Positions 11,490-22,569 of a stretch of 64,000 nucleotides of DNA are shown one piece after another (position 1 is the stretch's first letter; every line of letters starts with the position of its first letter). Below the pieces are notes generated by a model, which had not been told where the DNA came from, made no database searches, and saw nothing but the letters and a program-made list of their open reading frames with translations. The DNA is from Microglena sp. YARC (Eukaryota > Chlorophyta > Chlorophyceae > Chlamydomonadales > Chlamydomonadaceae), in the NCBI GenBank assembly GCA_022414725.1, contig CM039463.1, positions 51,504,277 through 51,568,276 on the forward strand, given 5' to 3'. A program made the position numbers and the translations under genes.

Positions 11490-11890
11490 TGCCTTGCGTG
11501 CCAGAATGTCTGCCCTGTCATTTCCAAGGATACCTGTGTGGGAACGGACTTTACAAAGAGTGGTGTGTGAGCCATGCAGGATGCGTTGAATGAGGTGTTT
11601 TTTGAATTGATTGCAGAAGTTCAGTATGAATGGAACGGGTTGTTGTGGTAGGGTCATGAATCATTTTTTTAATAAGTTGAAGAGAGCAGAGGCTGTCTGT
11701 ATGGAGTGTAAGGGATTTGTCGTAGTCAATGTTGGGAAGGGCTTGGTGGATGGCTACAGTTCTGCCCTGTTGTTAGTTTTGGTGGCCCTATTCCCCCAGG
11801 GTTGATGGTGTAGCTTTGTCCTGCAGCCGGGACATATACTGCAGCACCTATTTTACTAGGGTGCCCTGGTTTACCTTTTATTAGGCTACC
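11490..11890 (-). pseudogene. LINE RNase H domain
   Basis: Across two frames the RNase H catalytic pattern is present: TDGSLIKG with GAAVYVP (first Asp), RAEL (Glu), LHTDSLCSLQLI (second Asp) and VRSHTGILGNDRADILAR (His and last Asp). At least one frameshift separates the first motif from the rest. The position downstream of the reverse transcriptase fits LINE RNase H. It would remove RNA from the RNA-DNA hybrid during target-primed reverse transcription. Confidence 0.8.
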
Positions 11891-11925
11891 ATCTGTTTAG
11901 ACCTGGAGGCCTGAGGAGGGGGTAG

Positions 11926-13518
11926 CTAGGTGAAGACAAGGGTGAGTAGTGGTAAGAAGAGAGGGAGGAGGGTGTTGGTGGAGTGGAGTTTGCCAAGGAT
12001 TTTTGGCAAGAGATTTGAGTTTCCGGGGGTAAGTAATGACAATGTCAGAGAAGGTAAGAGTGGGAGGTGGAGTGATAGTAGAGGGCTCCCAGGATGAGGA
12101 GAGGCTTTGCATGTAGTATGTCCATTGGTCAATAAAATCTGGGAGTTTAGGAAAATAGGTATCTTGGCTGTGGGGGTTGCATATAAGGATGAGGTGTAGT
12201 TTGTGGGTGGAGGGTGGAGTGAGATTTTGCTGCCAAGCCAAATTTCAGAGGTAGTATAAAATTCAGACTGCGGTCTGGAGTCAATATAGTGAATCCAGGA
12301 GTGGTGGAGGAGGGTTTTGTAAGGGGCAGCAAGGTCGTCAGGGAGGAGCATCAGGGTGCAGGTAGGGCTGAGGGTATTTTCAGCATGGTCAGCACTGGCT
12401 AGGGCCCACCTTAGAGCTTGGTGTGCTTGTGTCGTGGAGTTAGGAATGTCCACCAGTGAGCCCCCAGTCCAGATGGTAAGAAAGGGGTCTTGGTTGGAGC
12501 CAAAGAGCTGATCAGCAGGGCTGGTAGAAGAGAAGCTGGTGAGGCTTTGGTCGTAGCTAAGGGGGTTAGAAGTACGATGGTGAGTAATGCCCAGAGCAGC
12601 TGCTGCTTGGTAGAGAAAAGGAGAAAGAGTGTTGGTAGCAGCAGGAGCAGCTCTGTATCTGGTGAAGAGGGCAGCTAAGTCAGTGTGGTATGTTCCTCCT
12701 TGGGTCAGTTGGTTCCATTTGGTAGGGTGGTGATTTTTGAAGTGGTCATAGTTTTGTTTGAGAGAGGTTAGTCTGTCGTTGGGAATGTGCCCAAGACAGT
12801 GACCAGTGGGGTTATAAAGATATGAAACGTTGGTGTGTGTGTGTGTGGATTGGTCATCCAGAGTGGTGAGGATGCCTGTTTGTATAATGTAGGCTGAGGG
12901 TGGTTGAATGTCCCAGTCTGGGTGCCTGTCGTGTGTGTCAATTTTCAGAAGTTTGTGAACAAGGTTGTGGTTGTCAGCATTAAATCCTGGGGAGGTGGCC
13001 CATTGGCCTTGTTGTTGAAGGTTAGTAAGGTGGGTGTCCTTTCTAGGGTTGAGGTGTGTGGTTAATGGGGGAGTAGTTTTAAAAGTGTGGGTTAATTGGT
13101 CGTATGCTGGTTGTCCCAAAAGTTCAACAAGGTGAGACGCATTGTGAGATTGGGGTTTCCAATGTATGGTGGAGGTAGTGGAGGTAAGAGATGTGCTGTG
13201 GTGGATGCTGTATCCCATGTGTGTGTAGGAGTTGATATGTTCGTTGTGCATGATGGTTGGGGCCCATTGAACGTGGACAACAGTGGAAGTGACTAGTTTG
13301 TCGTCGTTGTAGGAGCGCTTGCCCCGCCAGCTCGTGATGTGCAGGGCTTTGTATTGGGATCCGTAGGTAAGGTGGAGCAGGCGCGCCGGTGGTGCAGGTG
13401 CGCTGCTGTCGGGGGATGTCATGGCCTCGCGGATCCTGTCAGGGTGTGAGGTGGGAGTTATTCTATATGCACGGTAAAATTTAGAGGTGGAGGAGTGACG
13501 GATCCAGGATTTGCACAA
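11926..13518 (-). pseudogene. LINE region between RT thumb and RNase H
   Basis: A 530-codon open minus-strand frame rich in Thr, His, Ser and Leu. It lies between the reverse transcriptase thumb and the RNase H domain and so belongs to the same polyprotein. I see no catalytic motif of my own recognition. WTGGSLVD inside it resembles an RNase H first motif with Asp replaced by Gly, but the real RNase H lies downstream. No stop in about 1.6 kb suggests that this segment decayed little. Confidence 0.6.
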
Positions 13519-13856
13519 GTAGTGGCGTGCTGCCCAGGTGGCATCACTGCTGGGGCAGCCCCATGCTTGGTGCGCGTGACTGCCTTCGGTCTGCGTGGGC
13601 CACGCCCACCATTGGTTTCCTTCCAGGTCCCCAATGGAATCCGCCTCGTAGTCTGCGTCAGTAACAGTGGCGTGAGGTTGGTAACGCTGGGTGGGTGGGG
13701 TGGAGGGTTCAATAGAAGCAGGAGGTTTAGCGTTATCGGTTGTGTTCTGCGCAATTGCGTAACCGGGCGCAAGTTGTCGGTGTGAGAGGGGAAGTGGGTC
13801 AGAGTGTATTGGGGAGGCGACAGTTTGGAGGGAGGAGAGGTGAGCGGTGAGGCGGT

Positions 13857-15967
13857 TCAGGGACCGTTTGTGGTGTTTAGTAACTTTGTGTAAGGTGATA
13901 AGAGAGAGATCTGTAGTGCTGACAAGGTGAGTTCCATGGGGGTGACCAGGTCATGGTATGAATAGATGGCCAGGTCATGGAATGGAGTCATGAGTGATAC
14001 AGGGATTGCCTGTGGAGGGAGAGGAAGAGAGTGTATGTTAAGTTTGTCAAGAAGTTCTGTGTCATTCCAAGAAATTGTTATGTCAGATTTTTTAATAATT
14101 TCCAGCCGGCGGGCTAGGGACATATACTTAAGTTGCTTGCGGGATAGAGAGAGAGGATCTAGAGTGGTCATGGTGGAAGTTGATTTATTAAGGAGAGCTC
14201 TAGTGAGGATTCCCAGGTGACCTTGGTCGTTCATGGACTGGGTGTGGGCTGTTGCAGTAATCTGGGTGTATTCAGTGAGTAGGGAGGGCACCCCTAGTCC
14301 TGCCTCTGTTTTAGGGAGGTGGAGTGCTCTTGTCGGAAAAGATCTGGGAAGGGAGCAACAGAGTTTAACTGTTTTTTAATACTGCTCTGTCAATGACGTG
14401 AATGTCGGTTAGTGAGAAGGGAGCTACTATCATGGGGTATTTAATAGCTGCTCTGACACATTGTGAAATTATTCGTAAGCATTGGGTGGGGGTTGCCCTG
14501 TTTTTAGCTTTGGTGAGGATACTCAGCCCTTTATTGTGAATGGTTTCAATAATAGAGTGGAGTTGAGTTTTCCAATTTAAGGTAAGTGAGATGTGAACCC
14601 CCAAGTATTTGTAGGCTTGGTCAGGCGGCTGGTAGGTAGCATAGGAGTTTCCTAGTGGAATTTTATCTAGCCTTTGTTTGAGAGTGTTGTTGTGAGTAGG
14701 TTGAGAGGGGTGTGATTTGTGGAGTATGCCACTGACCACACATTTGGTGGCGTTAAGAGGAATGCCCGACCAGATGCTAAAAGTTTGAACTTTACCACAT
14801 TGGATGCGAAGGTCCTCTGAGCTGCCGGTTAGGACAGCAGTGTCGTCAGCATACCAAGCTGCTGGTGTGGCGTTCATCTGCTGTTTTGGAGGGTAGGGAT
14901 GCTGCTCTGTATCCTCGTCCCCCAGAACGGAGCCATCTGTGTAGGGGTTCTAGAAAGATAATGAAGAGTAGGGGGGAGAGAGTATCCCCCTGGATGGTGC
15001 CCCTAGTGATGGGGATGGGGGAGCCAGGTGTATTGTTAAGGAGAATACGTGTAGTAGAGTTTGTGTAGATTCCTTTAATAGTGTCTATAGTGTCGTGGGT
15101 GTAACCCAAGCTGTGCATGATGCAGAGAAGTTTTTTGGTGATCAATCATGTTAAAAGCAGAGCTAAAGTCGAAGTAGGCAGCATAGAGGTCCTGGTGGAA
15201 GAGGGCAGCGTCCTCAATGTTGTGGAGTAGGTTCAAGAGTTGTCTATAGGTACTTTTGTCTTTTTCTGAAACCTTCTTGGCAGGCGCTAAGAATGTGGTT
15301 GGTTTCAGAGTAGGTAGTAATAGTGTTAGTAACAAGGGAGGTCCAGAGTTTGGCTACAGCATTGTTAAGGCCTATTGGCCTGTAGTTTTGAGGTAAGCAA
15401 GGATCTGATTTTTTTGTAGAGCATGACTGTGTGTGAGGTTTTCCAGCAGTCTGGTGTTTCTCCCAGGATCCATACTAGCTGCATGAGTTTGTGTATGATG
15501 AGGTGCATTTCCTGTGGGAGGCACATAAGTAATTCATTAGGTATGCCGTCTGGGCCAGTGGCTTTGTTGGTAGAGAGTTTCCTAATACAGTCAGCATAGG
15601 TGGTTGAGGAGGAGAGAAAGGTGTAGGGAGAGGCAGTGTTTTGTATGGAGTTGGCTGGAGTTTCCAAGTGGTATTTGTCTGTGTGTATTTCCCATGGAGG
15701 GGGGGTGGCGTGTCGTGTATAGTCATCTGAGATGGGTGGAGTGGGAGGTGACATGAGTTTTCCCATGTGTTTAGTCATAACTTCCAGGAGACCCTGGGTG
15801 CTAGTGCTGAGTGTGTGTGTGGATGCGTCCAGTAGAGCAGTGGGTGTGTGTGTGTGATTTCCAGGAGAGAAAATATACCTGTGAGTTTGTCGTGCTTGTG
15901 TACTGAGGCGGCGTCGGAATTTCTTAATGGAGGCGGTTGCTCTCTCCTCTTTGAGTGCAACCTGCAT
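13857..15967 (-). pseudogene. LINE reverse transcriptase
   Basis: Successive minus-strand frames carry ordered RT motifs. NKATGPDGIPNELL is the LINE KxxGPDG motif (about 15560). AYFDFSSAFNMIDH is motif A with its catalytic Asp (about 15170). RGTIQGDTLSPLLFIIFLEP is motif B (about 14970). WYADDTAVL is motif C with the YADD box (about 14850). YKYLGVHI is the following block (about 14600). All key acidic residues are present. At least three frame changes separate the motifs, so no single protein can be made from this copy as written. RT copies the element RNA at a nicked target. Confidence 0.9.
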
Positions 15968-16005
15968 GTGACGTAATTCTGTAATACTTTGTTTAATATC
16001 AGCAG

Positions 16006-16548
16006 TTAAGGAGAGACAATAGTCAGAGAGGAGTAAATTTTGAAAGTGCTGTTGTATTTTAATTTTAGTGGTAGGTGAGTATGTCCTGCCGTGTGAGGTG
16101 TGCTTCTAAGTTCCATGTATTGTTGTTGGTCAAGGTGGTTGGAAGCTGTTCGGAGTGCTTTAATGTGTTTAATATGGTAGTTAAGTCTTCTGTAGGTTTT
16201 GGCAGTTTGTCTTGGCAGGAAGGTGCCTGGTGTACTAGGCTTGGTAGGGCAGGTGTCAGTCATGATGGAGAGAGCTTGGTGAAGAGTGACCATGAGATGA
16301 TTTGTCATGCTGTTAAGGTCTTCTGGTATGGTGGCTTTGAGTTCTTGTCTAATAGATTGAATGTGTGCAGATGTTTTATCTTCTCCCAGTAAAGTTTGTG
16401 CTATAGTCCAGGCTTTATCTATGTTAATGTGGCTGTGCTGGAATTGATGGAGAAATTGATTAGAGATGGCTTTCTTTAGCTTTGGCCATGTCTTGTTGCT
16501 TGAGAGGAAGCTGCAGTTGAGGTGTTGGATTGTGAGGTGGTATGTCAA
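16006..16548 (-). pseudogene. LINE linker between endonuclease and RT
   Basis: An open frame with QTAKTYRRLNYHIKHIKALR and many Gln, His and Thr residues lies between the endonuclease and the RT. Arg/Lys-rich helices here are usual in LINE polyproteins. No catalytic motif is seen. Confidence 0.6.
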
Positions 16549-16679
16549 GGTTAGGAGGGGGAAAGAGAGAGGAGGTACTGTGTTGTTCCAGGGTCAAGTG
16601 GTCCAGTGTGTCTCCCATTTGGTGTGCAGTTTCTGTCACCGTGGTTGCAGTTGGGGGGTTGATGAGAATGATGTCATCT

Positions 16680-17300
16680 ATCCTGCTACTGTAGGAAGTG
16701 TTGTCTGAGTAAGTGTGGGGACGTGGTGACGGTTGAATGTGAATTGGATATTTATTAAGGTGTTGATAGTGGGGCTGGTCTCCAGGTGCTTGATTGTGTT
16801 GCTTCTATCAGTAAGGTAGTAGGCTGCATTCCAGTCTCCCCCTGCAATATAGTGATGCGAGGGTTTTTGGGATATAATGTAGTGAATGTGTTCATAAATT
16901 CGGGCTCTTTTGGCAGGGTCATTGCAGGGCATGTAGACGCCTAAAATGTGGGTAGTGTTGTTAATAGTTTGATGAGTGAGATGACCAGCTATGTCAGTGG
17001 GGACTTCATGTTTAATTGGATGTGTAGTAAGAGTCTTTTTTTATAAGTGTGATAACTCCAGCTGAGCGGGTTACAATGTTGTCTGCATTGGTAGCTTGCT
17101 TAATGGTTTTTGCTGCTGTGATGAAAGTGGTAGTCAGATAGGTCTTGTTTGATCATATTAATTATACCTGTGTTGTTAGAGGTGAGTTTTGTTTCGGTGA
17201 GAATAGCAATGTCTGGCTCATTAGTTCGAATATGGTCGTAGAGTGTTTCCCAGGATGAGAAGATGCCTCTGCAGTTGGAAGTGATAATGTTAGTGAGATA
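16680..17300 (-). pseudogene. LINE APE-type endonuclease
   Basis: The minus strand at about 17290-17160 encodes IITSNCRGIFSSWETLYDHI, then PDIAILTETKL. This is the N-terminal strand and the metal-binding Glu of exonuclease-endonuclease-phosphatase folds in LINEs. The GDWNA motif (catalytic Asp and Asn) follows at about 16830 in a frame starting at 16932. The frame changes between these blocks. The enzyme nicks target DNA to start reverse transcription. A one-base shift near 17290 joins this domain to the preceding basic linker. Confidence 0.8.
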
Positions 17301-17757
17301 GAGTGCAGTTTGCTGCTGTTTGAACAGGATATGAGGTAGTGTGGGTTATTTTAATTCTTTTCGTTGGAAGGGTATTTGTGGTGAGTCTGGGGGGAGTAGG
17401 TTTCTTGGTAGGAGGTTCTGCTCCAAAGATCCTGCTCTGGCGCATCTTGTTGCTGTCGGGTATGGCAGGTCTAGTAGGGATAGGAAGGTTAGTCTTGGGA
17501 GGTTGAGTTGTATCCCTGGGTGTTTTTTTGGTGGTCGGTGATTTATGTGTAGAGTTTGAGTGGAGGGAAGTGGGGTTGCAACGGGTAGAGGTTCTTTTAG
17601 GTTTCTTAGATTTGGGAGGCTCCTCATCATCAGAGACAAGGTCTACAGTTTCTGTAGGAGCTGGGGGCTCTGTAGGATCTGCAGGGTGAATGTGATATGT
17701 AGGGTGTGGAAGGTCTGAGAGAAGTTGTTGAAGTTGTGAGGAGTCTGTAAGATCCAT
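17290..17757 (-). pseudogene. LINE basic/proline linker with NLS-like and acidic motif
   Basis: A 155-codon frame carries VDLVSDDEEPPKSKKPKR, an acidic stretch reminiscent of a SUMO-interaction motif followed by a basic cluster of nuclear-localisation type. The rest is Thr/Pro/Lys-rich and probably disordered. It lies directly upstream of the endonuclease and frameshifts into it. The NLS and SUMO readings are inference from composition. Confidence 0.5.
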
Positions 17758-17954
17758 CTGGTCTGTAAGAACTATCTGGTCTGAGGAGTCGGTAGCATTG
17801 TGAGTAAGAGTGGTAGGTAGGTCTATAATGATAGTTTGAGTTGGGTTGTTTGGTTCATAGTAAATTTCAGGCTGGAAAAGTTGAGGGCAGGGTAGTCCAG
17901 ATGTGTCTGTAAGGGTGTAAATGTGCCCTTGAAGATGTTGCCAGTCAGGAGGCT

Positions 17955-19330
17955 TCAGGGATAGGGGCCTTCAGAGTTCATATCCCACCACTCACCGTCC
18001 AGTTGCTTAATGGCCTTAGCATGTCCATATCCAGAGTGATAATGTAGGAGGAAGCAAGAGCAGTTGGTAGGGATGCGTTGTAGGATCTGCATCTGTGAGC
18101 TGCCCAGCATGATACCTTCAGAGTAGGTCAGTGAAGTCCCTGCGATTTCTGTGTGGGGGCTAATATGGTGGGGAATGTATCTTGGGTTGGTGTGCTTAGT
18201 AAGGAGGCCAAGGTGAGATTTGTTGGAAGAAAGGTAGAAATTAATAAGATTGCTAGAATAGTTACCAGTGAGACTGTCATAGTGCCCTTCTAGGGTCCAT
18301 TGTTGGCACGTATAGTTGCGCACATGAGTGTCTAATTTTACAGAAAAGTCTAGGATTTCGTCAAGATCAAGAGCTTTGTACCCCAGGTAAATGTTGATGG
18401 AGCGTATTTGGCAGTTGGAGTCGATTTGGGGTTCCCAATATGGGAGATTGGTGCGGTGGGTGGTCTGGGTTGTTTGTACGGCGGGGGTGGGGTGGTGGCT
18501 TGGTCCTCCTCCATGGGGTCCTCCGGGAGGTCCTCCTCCATAGGGTTGATGGGGTTGTGATCTAGCCATGCTTCATTGGGTTGTCCTGGTTGTAGTGTAT
18601 AGGTGTGGCCCTGGATGCTCGCCCATTTACGAGGGGTGTTCAGGAGAATGGGTTGGTGTTTGAGAGAGTCTATCAAGTACCACTCACCCTGGAAGTGTTT
18701 GATTGTGGCTGCATGGCCAAATACCGTGCTGAAGTTGAGTATGCATGCCTGGTGGGGGTGGAGGCGCTCTAATATCTGTTCCTTTGTGCTGCCCGGCATG
18801 ATGCCCTTGAGGTATGTCTCTCGGTGTCCATGGTTAGGAAGGGGAAGCTGAGCAGGGGTGTAAGGGGGGTTATACAACGGGGTGAGGATGCCCACAATGG
18901 GTGGTGTAGATGCAGGAAGGAGCTAAGCAGGGGGACTGAGAAGTTGCCCTGGCCGTGTCCAGTTGTGTAGTGCTCGTCCCTAATTCTACGGCGGCTGGTG
19001 TGGAGGTGATCAGCGTATGCGAGGATAGCTAGGGGTTCTATGTACGGACCTCCTAGGTAGGTATTTATGGTGTGGGACTGGCAGAAATTATATGCTTGGG
19101 GTTCCCAGTATGGGAGGTGGGGTTGGGAGGGAGAAAAGGGAGGGGGAGAGGGGGTTGGTCTCCTCCTCTACACGTGGGGTGGGGGGGTGGGCAGTTGGAT
19201 CTGGATGTGTTTAGGCTGGTGGGGATGGCTGGGTGGGGGGAGGCTGTTGGTGGCCTGGGGACCCCCAAGTTGGCTATTCATTGAGTGGGCCTGGCAGAGG
19301 TCGAATACTTGAGGTTCCCAGTATGAGGGG
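17955..19330 (-). pseudogene. Josephin-like cysteine protease modules of the LINE (two full, one partial)
   Basis: Three starts of one module are visible: DLCQAHSMNSQLGG (about 19300, fragment), NFCQSHTINTYLGG (about 19090) and SNCQIRSINIYLG (about 18420). Each has Cys followed by the H/S..N..LG pattern of a Josephin-type active site. Two are followed by GNFSVPLL or GNYSSNLI, then by the His block FGHAATIKHFQGEWYLIDSL (about 18680) or GYGHAKAIKQLDGEWWDMN (about 17980). The order Cys, GNFS, His, Asp/Asn parallels ataxin-3 Josephin domains. In some elements cysteine proteases are thought to cleave ubiquitin or the polyprotein. The module has been duplicated within the element. Frames shift between parts. 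Confidence 0.6.
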
Positions 19331-19876
19331 TGGGCGCGGGGTAGGGGGGTATGGAGTGGGCGAGGTCTGACCCCTTCCTCTACAGGTGGGGTGAGGGGGC
19401 AGGCAAGCGGGTTGAGGTGTAATTAGGCTAGTGAGGATGGTGAGGTGTATGAGGCTGGTGATGACCTGGGGAGTCATAAGGTAATACAAGCTGGTGGTTA
19501 CCGGGAGGTAATATAATAGCATGGAGGTTCCGATGATGAGGCAGGGGGCGGCAGGGGACCACGTCTTCTTACATGAGCATCTCCGTGCCTTATAGATAAA
19601 AGCCTTGCTGCCTCTTCCCTGTCTACGTCTAGTAGCTCTGTTTAGGGTAGGGGGGGGGCAGTCTGGCAGGGTCAGGTAGATGCATGTGGTGATTAATGCC
19701 CATCCCGCTATTATAATGTTCCATAGTATGAGCCCCTGGGCCCATGCGTCTGAGGCATAGGGAGTGAGCCACCACCGAAAAATACTAGAAATGGTATCAC
19801 CATGAGGGCACATGCTCAGGTATGGATTTACCCAGGAGTGTCTTTGGGCCATCCTCTGATCACACCTAGGTTGCAC
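19274..19876 (-). pseudogene. hydrophobic frame upstream of the protease modules
   Basis: A 200-codon frame has three hydrophobic stretches (around GLILWNIIIAGWALITTCIY, LIIGTSMLLYYLPVTTSLYY and VITSLIHLTILTSLI) and a Cys/Lys-rich RRCSCKKTW segment. It resembles a small membrane protein but may belong to the retroelement or to a neighbouring sequence. No family is recognised. It ends inside the partial Josephin-like fragment. Confidence 0.35.
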
Positions 19877-19914
19877 ATGGTGTACATATTGGGCCAGGGT
19901 GCCTACTCTACTGG

Positions 19915-20340
19915 ATGCTTTTGGGGAGAGGGGCTTTAGCTTCTTTGTGGGAAGGCTTGTTACTTCTTTGGGGGAAGATTTGTGCTTCTTTGGAGGAAGG
20001 CTTGTTGCTCCTTTGTAGGAAGACTTGCTCGTTTGTAATGAGGCTTGTTGCTTCTTTGTAGGAAGACTTGTGCTCGTTGTAATGAGGCTTGTTGCTTCTT
20101 TGTAGGAAGACTTGTGCTCGTTTGTAATGAGGCTTGTTTGCTTCTTTGTAGGAAGACTTGTGCTCGTTTGTAATTAGGCTTGTTGCTTCTTTGTAGGAAG
20201 ACTTGTGCTCGTTTGTAATGAGGCTTGTTGCTTCTTTGTAGGAAGACTTGTGCTCGTTTATAATGAGGCTTGTTGCTTCTTTGGAGGAAGACTTGTGCTC
20301 TTTTGGAGAGAGGCTTGTGCTCCTTTGGGGGGAGACTTGG
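19915..20340 (-). repeat. 45-bp tandem repeats at the 5' side of the LINE
   Basis: About eight copies of a 45-bp unit (GCTTGTTGCTTCTTTGTAGG on the plus strand, then AAGACTTGTGCTCGTTTGTA). The period is a multiple of three, so the minus strand reads as a 15-residue repeat (NEHKSSYKEATSLIT). Tandem repeats near LINE 5' ends can act as promoters. Whether this array belongs to the element is inference. Confidence 0.7.
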
Positions 20341-21410
20341 TGTTTTATTATGATGATGACTTTTTGGTGGGGGCATGCTGTGTGTGAAGGGTCGTACGAT
20401 GGTATGATTGCAAGGTGGCATGGTCTCTTCAGGTGGGTATTGACAGCAAGTTGGTGATCTAGATTTTGGGTGTTGGCATGGTCACCTGGTCGCATGGTTG
20501 CATGGTTGAGAAATCGTCTCATGTGGTCCTGGCGGCAGGTTGGTGATCTGAGTTCGCTGCATTGCCCTGATCGCATGGTCGCGTTAGGTTGGAATTGGTA
20601 GCAAGGCGGTGTTCTATATTCGCAGAGCCGCTAGTATGGATCTTTACCCTGCTTCGGCTTTTTTTGTTTCGACTCTCCTTGCTTATGCAATTCTTGTGCG
20701 GCACGGGGGCTAATTTTGTACATGATTGGGCAAGTTGTGTCGCGCTTGAGCTGTTCGAGTGATGAGGCCTTAGTATTTGTGGTAGTTGCCAGGAGTTGTT
20801 TATGACGATCGGTCTGCGGGTCCGCGTTCAGAAGGTAATGTGACGCTCGGTGGGAAGGTCCGCGTTCGAAAAAGCAGGTAGCTGTCCTGGGTACCTGCAT
20901 GGAGGGGGAAAGTGTTCGTTAGTAGGTTTCTCGATTGCATGGAGCCTTCGCTCCTGGCAGCGACCATCAAGAATGCACCAGGGATACGCGCTTTGCATCC
21001 CCCCCTCTTGGGAAGTCCAGGGAGAGGCGCATTCTGTCCGGAAATTCCTACTTCCGACTGCCCAGAGGTGCAGCCGACCAAAATAACCGCATATCACCCT
21101 GCGATCACAGCGATTGCTGCGACTCGCGTCAGATGTTGAAGACAGCCACTTCGATAGCAGCATCGCCTCTGCGGAAGCATGAGCTCCTGTTTGGTTGCAG
21201 TTTCGGGGAGAGTTGACCAAAACTGCACGAAACAGAGAGCAGGTGGTATCATTCGGTAGCGCAGACGCAGGAGGATGCGAATGCGCTACGCGAATGCTAA
21301 GAAGGAGAATGAGTAGCGAGAAGGTTACATGGGAAATTCGAATGGTGTAGTCCCTAGCATCCAGACTTTAGATAGATAACACACACCTACATTATCTTCC
21401 CCTTGCGCAG

Positions 21411-21638
21411 GAGAGCGGTGCAGCTTCAATGGAAGATTTCCAGGGGCGTGTGCGCGCGGAAAATCGGAGAGCAGCTGCGGCTACCGCTGCTGCTAATGGC
21501 TCTAGCCAACGCCTCTCTGCGCGTGCTACCTTGGTCCCTGCAGTAGATAAAGCAAAGCGTCCGGTGTCTGGGAACAAGAAGTTTTTGAACAAGTATAATC
21601 TGAACCACATGAATCTCTTTGCTCCTACTGGACACTAA
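21411..21638 (+). CDS. last exon of an unrecognised gene
   Basis: A good acceptor (TTCCCCTTGCGCAG) ends at 21410. The frame is open from the first base and runs 75 codons to TAA at 21636-21638. The start is ESGAASMEDFQGRVRAENRR, then an Ala/Ser-rich stretch, then RPVSGNKKFLNKYNLNH and LFAPTGH at the end. Composition (Arg, Ala, Lys, no low-complexity period) looks coding, unlike the surrounding repeats. An internal ATG at 21429 could start a 69-residue protein instead. I found no convincing upstream exon in the GC-richer stretch 20640-21400, and no family is recognised. A MITE begins 28 bp after the stop. Confidence 0.45.
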   Translation, partial: ESGAASMEDFQGRVRAENRRAAAATAAANGSSQRLSARATLVPAVDKAKRPVSGNKKFLNKYNLNHMNLFAPTGH

Positions 21639-21665
21639 CAGATGGCTTCGCCATCACTGGACTGC

Positions 21666-21866
21666 ATAGCTTTTCTTTTCGGTTACGAGCGGCAGCTTCT
21701 AGGCAGCTCTCTGGGCCAGCCACTGGGCTAAGCCCTAGGGTTTCACCAGTTTTCGGAAGGTGATTTTGTCAGCTATCAGATGCACTACGTTGGTTTAGGT
21801 TTGCCTGTGTAGCGAGCAAGGGGAGCTGCCTAGAAGCTGCTGCTGGTAGCTGAAAAGAAAAGCTAT
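21666..21866. mobile_element. MITE family M1, full-length copy (201 bp)
   Basis: Long terminal inverted repeats: ATAGCTTTTCTTTTCGGTTA with GCAGCTTCTAGGCAGCTC at the left, and GAGCTGCCTAGAAGCTGC with TAGCTGAAAAGAAAAGCTAT at the right. The element is 201 bp with no coding capacity. Other full or nearly full copies lie at 27552-27752, 29833-30026, 36047-36247 and 50034-50232. A decayed copy lies at 35289-35470 and half copies at 26276-26345 and 29425-29475. Confidence 0.9.
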
Positions 21867-21867
21867 T

Positions 21868-22290
21868 CCGGAGTGGCTTCCCAAATGTCTGTGGGGGAAG
21901 TTTACATGGATAGTATAAGCATGAGGTGTGCAAGTCGCAGTGATCACCAGATTATGTGCAGCACGCACAATCTCGGTTCATGGCTGAGCTCCTCGAACAA
22001 CAAAGGTACCGGGTTCGAATCCCCACGGGTGTGCCTTAGTGTCCGCGGTCGCTGTCAACCGTCATGGTAGCTTTGTCCAGGTGAAGTAGCAACCCGTTCC
22101 CTACCGCCATAAGACGGTGCTCCCTTAATACCACGCCCCACCAGGCGTTATCATTACAATGTGCACCGAGAAAAGAAGAGCTATGCTGGACTGGCTGCTC
22201 AAATGTCTGCGGGGGAAGTTTACATGGATAGTATTTGCATGAGGTGTGCAAGTCCCAGTGCAACCTGGGGCGAACACCAGATGACGTACA
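21868..22290 (+). repeat. tandem duplication split by a SINE tail
   Basis: The block GGGGGAAGTTTACATGGATA plus GCATGAGGTGTGCAAGTC occurs at about 21890 and again at about 22205. Between the copies lies a tRNA-like B-box segment (GGGTTCGAATCCCCACGG), then a SINE body and tail with CACCACGCCCCACCAGGCG at 22127-22150. The head differs from family A but the tail is shared, so this is a second SINE head on the same tail. Confidence 0.6.
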
Positions 22291-22431
22291 GCACGTACCA
22301 AGAACTAATGGACTGCTACTAGCAGGGTATATCTAAGTATGTGTAAGCCAAGTGAAGCAGTTGTTATCAGGGTAGTTCTGTGAGCAAAGTGGTAGCTCAA
22401 CTGAAAGCAGTCTTTCTAGCAATTGAGGAGA

Positions 22432-22568
22432 TGAACTGGACAAACTTTTCGTACTTCGTCGAGAATCCTCGAGAATTCCAGTCCAAATTGTCGAGAATTC
22501 TCGGATTTCCAGGCCCAAATTCTCGACGAAGTACGAGTTCTCGCGGAAAGGGTTTGTCCAGTTCATCC
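22432..22568. mobile_element. small foldback element
   Basis: Outer arms AACTGGACAAAC and GTTTGTCCAGTT are inverted. Inner arms TCGTACTTCGTCGAGAAT and ATTCTCGACGAAGTACGA are inverted too. The whole could fold into a hairpin about 135 nt long. No coding content. Confidence 0.7.
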
Positions 22569-22569
22569 C

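Larger units (their letters stand above)
10181..20580 (-). mobile_element. non-LTR retrotransposon, Dualen/RandI-like, frameshifted
   Basis: Minus-strand order, 5' to 3': a 45-bp tandem repeat segment; a hydrophobic frame; Josephin-like cysteine-protease modules; a basic linker; an APE-type endonuclease; reverse transcriptase; RNase H; a Cys/His motif; a PD-(D/E)XK-like domain; a 3' tail of CAATTT units at 10183-10200. Two different endonuclease folds plus a cysteine protease match what I recall of Dualen/RandI elements of Chlamydomonas. Several frameshifts and stops separate the domains, so this copy is dead or needs sequence correction. The 5' limit is uncertain; it could lie anywhere from about 18 to 20.6 kb. 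A truncated 3' end of the same element lies at 31024-31071. Confidence 0.85.

Noticed and set aside
12460..12500. RNase H active site at WTGGSLVD
   Set aside because: The catalytic Asp would be Gly and the other motifs are not within range. A complete motif set lies at 11490-11890.
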